Part shown: positions 9,739 through 17,182 of the stretch, piece by piece
Position numbering within the stretch: position 1 is the stretch's first letter
How the letters are laid out: every line of letters begins with the position of its first letter
Source of the DNA: Microbacterium forte
GTDB taxonomy: Bacteria; Actinomycetota; Actinomycetes; Actinomycetales; Microbacteriaceae
DNA length: 64,000 nt
Direction: 5' to 3'
Assembly (NCBI RefSeq): GCF_031885415.1
Contig: NZ_CP116871.1
Location: 1,550,001-1,614,000, forward strand
Translations under genes and position numbers: made by a program
The notes under the pieces: generated by a model
Told to the model about the DNA's origin: nothing
What the model saw: the letters and a program-made list of their open reading frames with translations, nothing else
The model's database searches: none

Positions 9739-10533
9739 TCAGCTCTTGCGTGCGGAGGAGGCGGCGAAGGCGGCGATCCGGGCCTGGGCGTCCGGCGTCG
9801 CCATGGCGGCCCCGATCGACCGCGCCTCCTCGCTCAGCTGCTCTGCGAACGTCCGCTCGGGCTGCGAGCGGACGAGTCGCTTCGCGTGTCCGTAGGCCTC
9901 CGCTGCCCCGGCAAGCCAGAAGCGTGCGACCTCCTCGGCACGGGCTCGGACGAGATCGGCTTCGTCCGCGGAGTCCGCCCCCTCGACGGCCTCTGCGACG
10001 AGGCCCCACTCCACCGCCTCGGCGGCCGACAGCAGGCGGTCCTGCAGCACCAGCTGCAGCGCTCGACGCTGTCCGACGGCTCGAGCGAGCTGGGCCGAGA
10101 CCGAGAGGTCGGGGGTCAGCCCGATGTTCGCATACAGACTGCCGAGGCGAGACCGCGATCCGACGACGGCGTAGTCACTGCTGAGAAGGATGCCGAGTCC
10201 ACCGCCCGCCGTCGTGCCATGCGCCGCGGCGACCACGGGCACTGCGGACTCCGTCAGGGAGCGGATGCCGGTGTTGATGACTTCGGCGAGCGCGGTGATG
10301 TCGTCGGCCGACCCCATCGTCGTCGCCATGTCGATCACGTCGCCACCCGCGCAGAACGCGGGACCCGCCGCGTCGATCAGGATCGCCGTGACGTCCGACC
10401 GTGACGTGGCCTCTGCCGTCGCATCCCGCCAGGCGTACGCGAGATCGGCGTTGAACGCGTTGAGCCTCGCGGGGCGGTTCAGCGTGAGCCTGGCCAGCCC
10501 CTCAACGACGGCGAACAGGATGGCATCGTTCAT
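9739..10533 (-). CDS. Enoyl-CoA hydratase/isomerase family protein
   Basis: Crotonase-fold enzyme of 264 residues that acts on acyl-CoA thioesters, probably hydrating enoyl-CoA in fatty-acid or amino-acid breakdown. Visible features are the N-terminal LNRPARLNAFN, the oxyanion-hole segment AFCAGGDVIDM and the second oxyanion loop AHGTTAGGGLGILLSSDYAV. The canonical catalytic glutamates are not obvious (the usual G-E-x(1-2)-G region reads DVIDMATT and TPDLSVS), so the reaction may differ from hydration. ATG at 10533 follows a GAAGGAGAA ribosome site, better than the upstream alternative. It is a single gene, with the FBP protein gene upstream on the same strand. Confidence 0.85.
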   Translation of the reverse strand: MNDAILFAVVEGLARLTLNRPARLNAFNADLAYAWRDATAEATSRSDVTAILIDAAGPAFCAGGDVIDMATTMGSADDITALAEVINTGIRSLTESAVPVVAAAHGTTAGGGLGILLSSDYAVVGSRSRLGSLYANIGLTPDLSVSAQLARAVGQRRALQLVLQDRLLSAAEAVEWGLVAEAVEGADSADEADLVRARAEEVARFWLAGAAEAYGHAKRLVRSQPERTFAEQLSEEARSIGAAMATPDAQARIAAFAASSARKS

Positions 10534-10579
10534 GGCTTCTCCTTCGAGCACAGGACGTTGGCCACCAGGCTAACCGCGA

Positions 10580-11071
10580 TCAGCGCTCGTCCCGCACCCG
10601 CTTGGTGAAAGCCTCCATACGCCGTCGAGTGCCGTCGAGGCGCATGTCCACCTGTCCGGGTGCCAGCACCTCGCTGGGGGCGAGGGGGTGTGCGAGCCTC
10701 ACGTTCTCGTGGCACGAGAGATCAGCGCAGATGTAGGTTCCCACTGAATCTCCGCGCATCCCGGCCTCGCCGGCTCGCCGGGCCGAGAAGAGCGCGACCT
10801 GGTTTCCGGGCTGCATCGTGTGGCAGATGTTGCACATGCCCGAACGCCCGCGGCCGGGGTCGGAGACTCGGAGGACGACTCCGAAGATCTCCCCGTCGTG
10901 CTGGGTGAGGACGTAGCCGCGGCGCCCAGCGCTCGGATCGCGCCATGCGAAGAAGTCGAGGTAGTCCCAGTCGATCAGCACCAGATCGAGGGGCATCTCC
11001 ATGACTCTCAGCTCGTCCGCATCCGCGTTGACGAAGGACGCACGGATGTCTGCCTCGGTGAGCGCTCGCAT
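10580..11071 (-). CDS. FBP (elongation factor G-binding, treble-clef zinc finger) domain protein
   Basis: A 163-residue protein matching the actinobacterial FBP-domain proteins, which share the C-terminal treble-clef zinc finger of FusB-type elongation factor G-binding proteins. The zinc ligands are seen as C80-x2-C83 in MCNICHTM and C115-x4-C120 in YICADLSCHENVR. The fold is preceded by an acidic/aromatic N-terminal region (LIDWDYLDFFAWRDP). FusB-like proteins rescue EF-G trapped by fusidic acid; whether this stand-alone form binds EF-G is not shown here. ATG 11071 is the first start. It lies alone between the enoyl-CoA hydratase and gluconate genes. Confidence 0.8.
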   Translation of the reverse strand: MRALTEADIRASFVNADADELRVMEMPLDLVLIDWDYLDFFAWRDPSAGRRGYVLTQHDGEIFGVVLRVSDPGRGRSGMCNICHTMQPGNQVALFSARRAGEAGMRGDSVGTYICADLSCHENVRLAHPLAPSEVLAPGQVDMRLDGTRRRMEAFTKRVRDER

Positions 11072-11248
11072 CCGACCAGTCTATGAACCCCTCAGCCGCC
11101 TGCGTCCGCACATCGCCATCACGAGACCCCTGCAGCGGCCGGGGTGAGTGCTCGGACAGGCGCGCGCTGCGTGCGCCCCCCTTATGATCCTGACTCTCAG
11201 GCGGTCTTCAACTCCCCGCCTCCCGAGACACCGACGCAGCCGGTCGGA

Positions 11249-11956
11249 CTACTCAGCGGCGCGCTGCATGGCCTCGTCAGCTTCCGAGACGATGTTGCGC
11301 ATGGCGACAGCCGCCGCATCCGCGTCGCCGCTCGCCACTGCGAACGCGACATCGCGATGCCACTGCACCGCGTTCTGGTCGGCCACGTGAGGCATGAGGG
11401 AATGAGCGGTGCGCCCGCGGAGGACCGCCTCCACCGTGCCGCCGAGCGCGGCGAGCATCCCGTTGCCCGAGGCCTCCAGGAGGAGCCTGTGGAATCGGAT
11501 GTCGGCTGTCAGATAGCGCTCGCGATCGGCCTCGTGGTCTTCTTGCCCCATCGCGACGACGAGCGACACGAGGTCGACCTTCTGCTCGGAGGTGGCCGTT
11601 CCTGCAGCGAGGCCGGCAGCGAGTGGCTCGATGACGGAGCGCAGCTGGCTGAGCTCGCGCAGCTGTTCGTCGCGGCCCGGTCCTGCGAGGCGCCACGCGA
11701 TCACCTCAGGGGCATAGACGTTCCAATCGGCGCGAGGCCGCACCTCGACTCCCGACTTGCGACGCACCCAGACCAAGCCGAAGGACTCGAGGACTCGCAC
11801 TGCTTCCCGCGCCGCGGAGCGTGAGACACCTCTTTCGCTGGCGAGCTCGACTGTGAGCATGCGCGAGCCCGGGGGGTGCTCGCCATCGACGATCGCGCGA
11901 CCGAGCTCGGCAACGAGCGAGTCGTGGACGGGGCTTGCGGGGCCGGCGACGGTCAT
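11249..11956 (-). CDS. GntR family (FCD subfamily) regulator, probable gluconate repressor
   Basis: Repressor of 235 residues. The winged helix-turn-helix spans about residues 10-70 (GSRMLTVELASERGVSRSAAREAVRVLESFGLV) and the C-terminal half is an FCD ligand-binding domain. The segment DIRFHRLLLEASGNGML and later histidines fit the metal/ligand site typical of FCD proteins. I use ATG at 11956; upstream in-frame residues look unlike protein. It is divergent from the gluconate permease and kinase genes, which it very probably represses in the absence of gluconate or its phosphate. A candidate operator lies at 12035-12060. Confidence 0.88.
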   Translation of the reverse strand: MTVAGPASPVHDSLVAELGRAIVDGEHPPGSRMLTVELASERGVSRSAAREAVRVLESFGLVWVRRKSGVEVRPRADWNVYAPEVIAWRLAGPGRDEQLRELSQLRSVIEPLAAGLAAGTATSEQKVDLVSLVVAMGQEDHEADRERYLTADIRFHRLLLEASGNGMLAALGGTVEAVLRGRTAHSLMPHVADQNAVQWHRDVAFAVASGDADAAAVAMRNIVSEADEAMQRAAE

Positions 11957-12034
11957 ATGTCGAGTATGCCGGTCGCGACTGCGTGACGTGGGACGTCTCA
12001 CACGATTGTTTCGTTTATGTTGCGCATGACGTGG

Positions 12035-12060
12035 TATGCGTGCTTATTATGTACGGCATA
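12035..12060 (+). promoter_or_regulatory. gnt promoter -10 with flanking inverted repeat
   Basis: TATGCGTGC (12035-12043) and GTACGGCATA (12051-12060) form an imperfect inverted repeat around a TATTAT -10-like hexamer (12045-12050). A weak -35 TTGCGC sits at 12020-12025 with a long 19-base spacer. It lies 34 bases before the permease gene and is a plausible GntR operator that would occlude the -10. Confidence 0.45.
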
Positions 12061-12093
12061 AGGTCGTAAACCACGCCCGGATCAAGGAAGCTC

Positions 12094-13503
12094 ATGGCAC
12101 TCTTCACCCCCGCCGCCGACGCGCTCATGATGGCAGCCGCCGACACCGCAGCCCCCGACCGCCCCGCCGGTCAGCTGATCACCGCCGCCGTGCTGGGGAT
12201 CGCGATCATCATCGTCCTCATCACCTGGGTGAAGCTGCATCCCTTCCTGTCGCTCACCATCGGCGCGCTCGCCACAGGTGCGATCGCCGGCATGGACATC
12301 GCCGCGTCCGTCACCAGCTTCTCGACGGGCTTCGGCACCACCATGGGCGGAGTCGGCATCCTGATCGCACTCGGCGCGATCTACGGAAAGCTCCTCGCCG
12401 ACTCCGGCGGCGCCGACCGCATCGTCGACACGCTCGTCAGCCGCGCCAGCGCGCGTTCGCTGCCCTGGGTGATGGGACTCATCGGCGCCGTCATCGGCCT
12501 TCCGATGTTCTTCGAGGTCGGCCTCGTGCTCCTCGTGCCGGTCATCATCCTCGTCGCACGCCGCTCCGGTGCGCCGCTCATGCGCATCGCGATCCCGACG
12601 CTTGCGGGCCTCTCCGCCATGCACGGCCTCGTGCCGCCGCACCCCGGTCCTCTCGCGGCGATCGACGCGCTCGGTGCCAACCTCGGCCTCACCCTCGCCT
12701 TCGGTGTGATCGTGGCGATCCCGGCCGTGATCATCTCGGGCCCCCTGTTCGCACGCTTCGCGGAGCGCTGGGTCGATGTGCCGGTGCCCGAGCTGTTCGT
12801 CACCGAAGAGGACGAAGGACAAGAGCAGCGTCGGCGCCCGTCGTTCGGAGCCACGCTCTTCAGCATCCTGCTGCCCGTGTTCCTCATGCTCGCCAAGGCT
12901 GTCGCCGACATCTCGGCCTCGGGGTCGGATGCCCCCTGGAAGCTCGCTCTCGACTTCCTCGGCACGCCGGTCATCGCACTGCTCATCGCCGTGCTCGCCG
13001 GCTTCTTCATCCTCGGACGCGGCGCCGGCTTCGACCGCACGAAGATCAACGACATCGTGGGGTCGTCGCTCGGCCCGATCGCCGGCATCCTGCTGATCGT
13101 CGGCGCTGGTGGCGGGTTCAAGCAGGTGCTGGTCGACACCGGCATCGGCAACGTGATCGCCGAGTTCGTCTCCGGGTCTTCGGTCTCGGTGCTGATCCTC
13201 GCCTGGCTGGTGGCCGTGGTCATCCGTATCGCCACCGGGTCGGCGACCGTCGCGACGATCACCGCCGCCGGCATCCTGCAGCCGCTCACCGAGACCCTCG
13301 ACTCGCCCATGGTCGCGCTGCTCGTGCTCGCGATCGGCTCGGGATCGGTGTTCCTGTCGCACGTCAACGACGCGGGCTTCTGGCTCATCAAGGAGTACTT
13401 CGGCCTCAGCATCCCGCAGACTCTGAAGTCGTGGACGGTGCTCGAATGCCTCATCTCGGTCACCGGTCTGGCCGGGGTCCTCGTCCTGAGCCTCTTCGTC
13501 TGA
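12094..13503 (+). CDS. gntP: Gluconate:H+ symporter, GntP family
   Basis: Membrane permease of 469 residues that imports gluconate (or a related sugar acid). At least 12 hydrophobic segments are visible. Family hallmarks are GLPMFFEVGLVLLVPVI, the loop GLVPPHPGP, GAGGGFKQVLVDTGIG and LSHVNDAGFWLIKEYF. ATG at 12094 has an AAGGAAG ribosome site. The gluconokinase gene follows after 7 bases, so uptake and phosphorylation are made together, and the divergent GntR repressor completes the regulon. The length matches GntP proteins. Substrate preference among sugar acids is inferred from the kinase neighbour. Confidence 0.95.
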   Translation: MALFTPAADALMMAAADTAAPDRPAGQLITAAVLGIAIIIVLITWVKLHPFLSLTIGALATGAIAGMDIAASVTSFSTGFGTTMGGVGILIALGAIYGKLLADSGGADRIVDTLVSRASARSLPWVMGLIGAVIGLPMFFEVGLVLLVPVIILVARRSGAPLMRIAIPTLAGLSAMHGLVPPHPGPLAAIDALGANLGLTLAFGVIVAIPAVIISGPLFARFAERWVDVPVPELFVTEEDEGQEQRRRPSFGATLFSILLPVFLMLAKAVADISASGSDAPWKLALDFLGTPVIALLIAVLAGFFILGRGAGFDRTKINDIVGSSLGPIAGILLIVGAGGGFKQVLVDTGIGNVIAEFVSGSSVSVLILAWLVAVVIRIATGSATVATITAAGILQPLTETLDSPMVALLVLAIGSGSVFLSHVNDAGFWLIKEYFGLSIPQTLKSWTVLECLISVTGLAGVLVLSLFV

Positions 13504-13510
13504 GCGCGCC

Positions 13511-14029
13511 ATGATGTCCGTCAACGCACCCGTCCTCGTCTTCATGGGCGTCGCCAGCACCGGCAAATCGACCGTCGCCGCCATGCTCGCCGGACGCCTC
13601 GGCTGGGCCTTCGAAGAAGGCGACGATCTGCACCCCGAGGCGAACGTCGCCAAGATGGCCGCTGGCCATGCGCTCGACGACGACGACCGCTGGCCGTGGC
13701 TCGACCTCATCGCCGAATGGATCGACGAGCGCATCGAGGCCGGCGAGCCCGGCATCGTCACCTGCTCGGCCCTGAAGCGCAGCTACCGCGACGTCCTGCG
13801 CCGAGATGCGGTCACGTTCGTGCACTTCGCGGGCGAGCGCGACCTGATCCTCGATCGGATGCTGCGCAGGGAAGGCCACTTCATGCCGACGACCCTTCTC
13901 GACTCGCAGTTCGCCACCCTGGAGCCGCTGGAAGACGACGAGAGGGCGATCGAGATCGACATCGCTCTGACGCCCGCCGAGCAGGCCGCACAGATCGCCT
14001 CGCGGCTGCGCCTGCACCCCGACTACTGA
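13511..14029 (+). CDS. gntK: Gluconokinase
   Basis: ATP-dependent kinase of 172 residues converting gluconate to 6-phosphogluconate for the pentose phosphate pathway. The Walker A motif GVASTGKST is near residue 13, followed by the family motifs EGDDLHPEANVAKMAAGHALDDDDRWPWL, CSALKRSYRDVLR and MLRREGHFMPTTLLDSQFATLE. These are standard for GntK-type gluconokinases, and the length is typical. Two tandem ATG codons begin the gene (13511 and 13514). It follows the permease after 7 bases in the same operon. Confidence 0.95.
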   Translation: MMSVNAPVLVFMGVASTGKSTVAAMLAGRLGWAFEEGDDLHPEANVAKMAAGHALDDDDRWPWLDLIAEWIDERIEAGEPGIVTCSALKRSYRDVLRRDAVTFVHFAGERDLILDRMLRREGHFMPTTLLDSQFATLEPLEDDERAIEIDIALTPAEQAAQIASRLRLHPDY

Positions 14030-14060
14030 GACGATCCCTCGGGTCGCGACACTCAGAGTC

Positions 14061-14549
14061 ATGGGGAACTCGATGCGGCACCCGGTAGGAGCACTGCTCG
14101 TGGCGCTCCTGCTCAGTACCGGACTCGCAGGATGTTCACCGCAGACCGCCGGAGGTCCGAGTCAGCACGGTACGAGCAGTGACGCACCAGGCGCCGAGAC
14201 CGGGGCGAACGCTCCCTCAGCTTCCTCGCGAGCGTGCGAGGAGTCGGTGATCATGCTGACGGTCGACTCCCCGTCGCCGCGGGCGGGACAGACCGTCACC
14301 GTATCCGTCGATCCTGCCGGGTGCAGCATCGACGAGCAGTGGGCGGGAGAACTGATCGTCCGCACTTCCGGTGGTGACACGACGACCGGCTCACGCCTCG
14401 AGATCGGAGCGGCCTCCGTCTCGGTCGATCTGCCACCCGATCTCACGGGGCCAGCGCTGCTGATGCTCGAGCCCGATCAGGACTGCGAGCAGGCAGGTGC
14501 GACCGGCGACTGCCACTATCCGTACGTCGAGGTCCAGATCGGCCCCTGA
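14061..14549 (+). CDS. Predicted lipoprotein, function unknown
   Basis: A 162-residue secreted protein with a type II signal peptide: basic start, hydrophobic core ALLVALLLSTGLAGC with the lipobox cysteine near residue 25, then a flexible S/G/A/T-rich linker. The mature part (about residues 57-162) has four further cysteines and the segment DSPSPRAGQTVTVSVDPAGC, suggesting a small immunoglobulin-like beta domain stabilised by disulfides. ATG 14061 or an in-frame ATG four codons later could be the start. It follows the gluconokinase gene after 31 bases but need not be functionally linked. The family is not recognised. Confidence 0.72.
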   Translation: MGNSMRHPVGALLVALLLSTGLAGCSPQTAGGPSQHGTSSDAPGAETGANAPSASSRACEESVIMLTVDSPSPRAGQTVTVSVDPAGCSIDEQWAGELIVRTSGGDTTTGSRLEIGAASVSVDLPPDLTGPALLMLEPDQDCEQAGATGDCHYPYVEVQIGP

Positions 14550-14618
14550 CCACGGGCGGAATGGACCCAGTCGTCATCGGGCGTTCGCGCATCGACGACG
14601 TTGGGCAGCCCTCACTGC

Positions 14619-14660
14619 GTCACCCGACTCGCCTGTCACCCGACTCGCCCGTCACCCGAC
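14619..14660. repeat. Short tandem repeat, 16-bp unit, 2.6 copies
   Basis: The unit GTCACCCGACTCGCC(T/C) occurs at 14619-14634 and 14635-14650, with a partial third copy at 14651-14660. The last copy overlaps the stop codon of the UPF0303 gene, so copy-number change could alter its last codons. No hairpin function is obvious. Confidence 0.8.
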
Positions 14661-15125
14661 GAGCAGTCCCAGCGCCGTGATCCCCTCGACGACGAGGTCG
14701 TGATCATCCGCTGAGGGAAGCCCCGACACCGTCGCGACGGCGACGACGCCCACCCCTTCGACACGGACGGGGACCGCGCCACCGGCGACCGCATACGTGA
14801 CGGGGTCGAGCCATCCCGGCTCGAACATGTCGCGCCCGCCGCTGGCGACACGTGCTTCGAGCAGCGCAGTGCTGGTCTCGAACCTCAGGGCGGTCGCTGC
14901 CTTCTTCTGCACCCAGGCGTCGTTGTCAGCCGTCGCGCCAGGCAGCGACGCGTGGAACAGGACGCCCGACGCAGTGCGCACATCGACCGCGACGGGAGCT
15001 CCCTGAGCCAGCGCGCGCTCGGCTATGGAGCGCCCGAGTCGCCACGCGTCCGCTCGGTCGAATCGCCGCACGACCAGTTCGACGTGCTCCTTCTCCAGCT
15101 GTGCGAGCCTCGTCTGGTCAGTCAT
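14652..15125 (-). CDS. UPF0303/HbpS-like heme-degrading domain protein
   Basis: A 157-residue cytoplasmic protein of the UPF0303 branch of the GlcG/HbpS (Haem_degrading) superfamily. Typical segments are the ELVVRRFDRADAWRLGRSIAERA start, GVLFHASLPGATADNDAWVQKKAATALRFETS in the middle and GGAVPVRVEGVGVVAVATVSGLPSADDHDLVVEGI at the end, where the glycine-rich GGAVPV loop is the superfamily hallmark. Some family members bind or degrade heme; for UPF0303 proteins the physiological role is not established. ATG 15125 is the natural start. It is monocistronic, and its 3' end lies in a short tandem repeat. Confidence 0.85.
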   Translation of the reverse strand: MTDQTRLAQLEKEHVELVVRRFDRADAWRLGRSIAERALAQGAPVAVDVRTASGVLFHASLPGATADNDAWVQKKAATALRFETSTALLEARVASGGRDMFEPGWLDPVTYAVAGGAVPVRVEGVGVVAVATVSGLPSADDHDLVVEGITALGLLVG

Positions 15126-15179
15126 CAGCAGCGCCTCTTTCGTAGATGGTTCGCCTGCGACTGTAGCTGGCGCATACAG

Positions 15180-15341
15180 CTACTCACGAAGCGCGCGCCG
15201 GGCCCTGAAGACTGCGAGCACGATCAGCAGCATCGCCGTGAGGAGGACGCTCAGGATCGCGCTGTTCGCCGCGAACAGCCACCGGTCATATGAGGTCTCG
15301 ATCGGATCGCGCCACGCCCGCTGATACTCAGGCGGTGGCAA
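15180..15341 (-). CDS. Small single-pass membrane protein (53 residues)
   Basis: This short reading frame starts with TTG at 15341, 24 bases after the FHA gene stop, and is preceded by an AGGA ribosome site. It encodes a hydrophilic start (MPPPEYQRAWRDPIE), one membrane helix (SAILSVLLTAMLLIVLAVF) and a basic end (RARRALRE), giving an outside-N, inside-C topology by the positive-inside rule. The composition and position make it a credible last gene of the FHA cluster. The TTG start and small size keep confidence moderate; no family is recognised. Confidence 0.5.
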   Translation of the reverse strand: MPPPEYQRAWRDPIETSYDRWLFAANSAILSVLLTAMLLIVLAVFRARRALRE

Positions 15342-15365
15342 CGCTCATCCTGTGGGCGGAAGCGG

Positions 15366-16229
15366 TCAGCCGAGCTCGCCCGATCCGTACGGACGCACCG
15401 GTTGCTGCTTCTGGAACTCGTACTCGCCTCCCTGGCGTCCGCCGAAGGGACGCCCATGGTCGGCGAACTCCTCGCGGTAGTACGCCAGGCGCCATGGCCC
15501 TATCTCGATGCGAGATCCGGTGCGCAGGATCCTGGCGTTCTCCGTGCTGTGCGGCAGATTCGGTCGGCCGCCGCCGGTCGCCGCATACGAGTAGAGGACA
15601 TACTCGTCGTCCTCATTGTGACGGACTTCGGCGTGGCGGGCTTCGAGTCCCTCCAACCGGAGGTCGGCGTCCGGTCCGGAACCGATGACGGTGCGCCCCG
15701 GGAGCAGGTCGAACTCACGCGGCCTGCTGGAGTTCCAGTCGCCTGATCCGACCGCGAAGATCAACCGCGGACGACCGGAGCCGGGAATGTAATGGGTCGT
15801 CGTGACTCGCCGCCGAACTCTCCGGGCGACTGTGGGGACGAGGGGAAACGGCGTCGACGGAGGGACGGGAAGCCGGAAGCCGCTCCCGCGTTCCCGATGC
15901 TGCGCCTCCGACAGGAGCGTCGAGAGATGCCCCAGCTTGATGTGCGAGGATCCGGCGATCGCCCGGCCCATGGGCCCCGATCTCACATCCCCGAACTGAA
16001 CGAGAGTCCCCCGCGGCCCTTCCACACGCACACGGATTCCGCGTCGCGCGAGCCCATCGGCGAGCGGCACGAGCTGAGTCAGGTCTCGACGGCTCATGCT
16101 TCCGAGTCCAGGGGTGGATTCAAGGGAGACGACGACCTCCTGACCCTCAGCCCTGACGCTGAACCGTGTCGGAGGGCCGCCGTCGGGGCTGGTCTGCTCG
16201 ACCTGCAGGTCGATATCGAGGCGAATCAT
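15366..16229 (-). CDS. FHA domain protein
   Basis: A 287-residue protein. The C-terminal part (about residues 160-260) is a forkhead-associated phosphothreonine-binding domain: EFDLLPGRTVIGSGPDADLRLEG, then ARHAEVRHNEDDEYVLYSY and a late TGSRIEIGPWRLAYYR strand. The expected R-S-H core appears as the degenerate IGSGPDADL...RHAEVRH, so phosphopeptide binding is likely but slightly atypical. The N-terminal 150 residues are of unknown fold and contain a conserved-looking LVPLADGLARRGIRVRVEGPRG segment. It sits in a three-gene cluster with a 88-residue protein upstream and a small membrane ORF downstream, which suggests a signalling complex downstream of a Ser/Thr kinase located elsewhere. Confidence 0.82.
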   Translation of the reverse strand: MIRLDIDLQVEQTSPDGGPPTRFSVRAEGQEVVVSLESTPGLGSMSRRDLTQLVPLADGLARRGIRVRVEGPRGTLVQFGDVRSGPMGRAIAGSSHIKLGHLSTLLSEAQHRERGSGFRLPVPPSTPFPLVPTVARRVRRRVTTTHYIPGSGRPRLIFAVGSGDWNSSRPREFDLLPGRTVIGSGPDADLRLEGLEARHAEVRHNEDDEYVLYSYAATGGGRPNLPHSTENARILRTGSRIEIGPWRLAYYREEFADHGRPFGGRQGGEYEFQKQQPVRPYGSGELG

Positions 16230-16244
16230 CGGAGGAGCTCGTGC

Positions 16245-16511
16245 TCAGACCGAGCCCGCGCCACCGGACGCGCTGTCGCTGGTCGTCACCCGGAGCGTGC
16301 CGTTGAACTTCCAGGTCGCCCGCGGCGCATCAGGCCCGATATCCCGAGGCACTTCGACGGTCATGTCGTCGAACGTGTAGTTGACGGCGGCTCCTCGACC
16401 GGTGAGGTAGGCCCACATCTCCCGCCCGAGGTCTGTCCAATCGGTGATCGAGGCACCGGTCGGCCCCGACGCCGAGTCGAACAGCTCTGTCGGTTCATTC
16501 GGATCGCTCAT
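16245..16511 (-). CDS. Small acidic hypothetical protein
   Basis: An 88-residue protein starting at ATG 16511, where an AAAGGAGC ribosome site is well placed; the longer in-frame reading to 16535 is less likely. It has no signal peptide or membrane segment. The sequence (TDWTDLGREMWAYLTGRGAAVNYTFDDMTVEVPRD) looks like a small alpha-beta protein. The FHA gene begins 15 bases downstream, so the two are cotranscribed, and this protein may be a partner of the FHA protein. No family is recognised. Confidence 0.68.
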   Translation of the reverse strand: MSDPNEPTELFDSASGPTGASITDWTDLGREMWAYLTGRGAAVNYTFDDMTVEVPRDIGPDAPRATWKFNGTLRVTTSDSASGGAGSV

Positions 16512-16605
16512 GGCGTGCTCCTTTGCTAAAACCATGTCCTGTGGATCAGATTATGCGCCTGCCGTTCCGAGGTGTCCAGGGATTTCTGAACACTGTCTAG
16601 AAATC

Positions 16606-17103
16606 TCAGCGTGGAGCCGGTGGATCGGCGCCGGCGTGTGCGCGCAGTGACTCAGTGACCCGTCGGAGATACCTGGTGATCACATCCTGTTCCTGTGGCG
16701 TAAAGGAGTCCAGCTCCGCATCGACACCCATGATCATGGGGATCAGGCGACCCATCGCTTTGTCGCGCGACTCGGGGCGGGGAGCGACGAGGATGCCGCG
16801 ACGATCGTTCGGCCGAGGCTCTCGAGACACATGCCCGAGCGCGACGAGTCGATCGACGGACGTGGTGGTCGCTCCCGCAGAGAGCCCCACTCTCCGAGCG
16901 AGCTCGGTCGGAGCGAGCGGCCCGCTCATGATCAGGTGCTCCATGACCTGGAGGTCGGTGGGATTGACGCCCAGCTCGTCGGCGAGGGAGGACTCGAACA
17001 GCTCACTGAGTTCGAGGAAGTCCCGCAGCAGCGCCGTCGCCGGTCGGGCAGGCGCGAACGCCGCTCTCTCGGCCTCCGGTGATGGACCCTCGCTCGCTTG
17101 CAT
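16606..17103 (-). CDS. MarR family transcriptional regulator
   Basis: A 165-residue winged helix-turn-helix repressor. The DNA-binding core is about residues 45-115: LQVMEHLIMSGPLAPTELARRVGLSAGATTTSVDRLVALGHVSREPRPNDRRG, with the DRR of the wing typical of MarR proteins. ATG 17103 follows a GGAGG ribosome site. It is divergent from the MMPL exporter gene across a 79-base region that holds a perfect inverted repeat, so it very probably represses the exporter and itself. The inducing ligand is unknown. Confidence 0.9.
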   Translation of the reverse strand: MQASEGPSPEAERAAFAPARPATALLRDFLELSELFESSLADELGVNPTDLQVMEHLIMSGPLAPTELARRVGLSAGATTTSVDRLVALGHVSREPRPNDRRGILVAPRPESRDKAMGRLIPMIMGVDAELDSFTPQEQDVITRYLRRVTESLRAHAGADPPAPR

Positions 17104-17128
17104 GACCTCCACGATATCGCTACTCTCT

Positions 17129-17157
17129 TTCGATAGTCATATAATTCGACTATCGAA
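17129..17157 (+). promoter_or_regulatory. MarR operator enclosing a consensus -10 (TATAAT)
   Basis: TTCGATAGTC (17129-17138) and GACTATCGAA (17148-17157) are perfect 10-base inverted arms. The 9-base spacer supplies TATAAT at 17140-17145, a perfect -10 for the rightward MMPL gene with an expected start near 17152. A bound MarR dimer would cover the promoter of both divergent genes. Confidence 0.78.
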
Positions 17158-17182
17158 CTACTATCCAAGGTGGGGAATTCTC

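Noticed and set aside
16581..16605. GATTTCT/AGAAATC inverted repeat upstream of the MarR stop
   Set aside because: Only a 7-base stem with an 11-base loop and no T tract; too weak to call a terminator.
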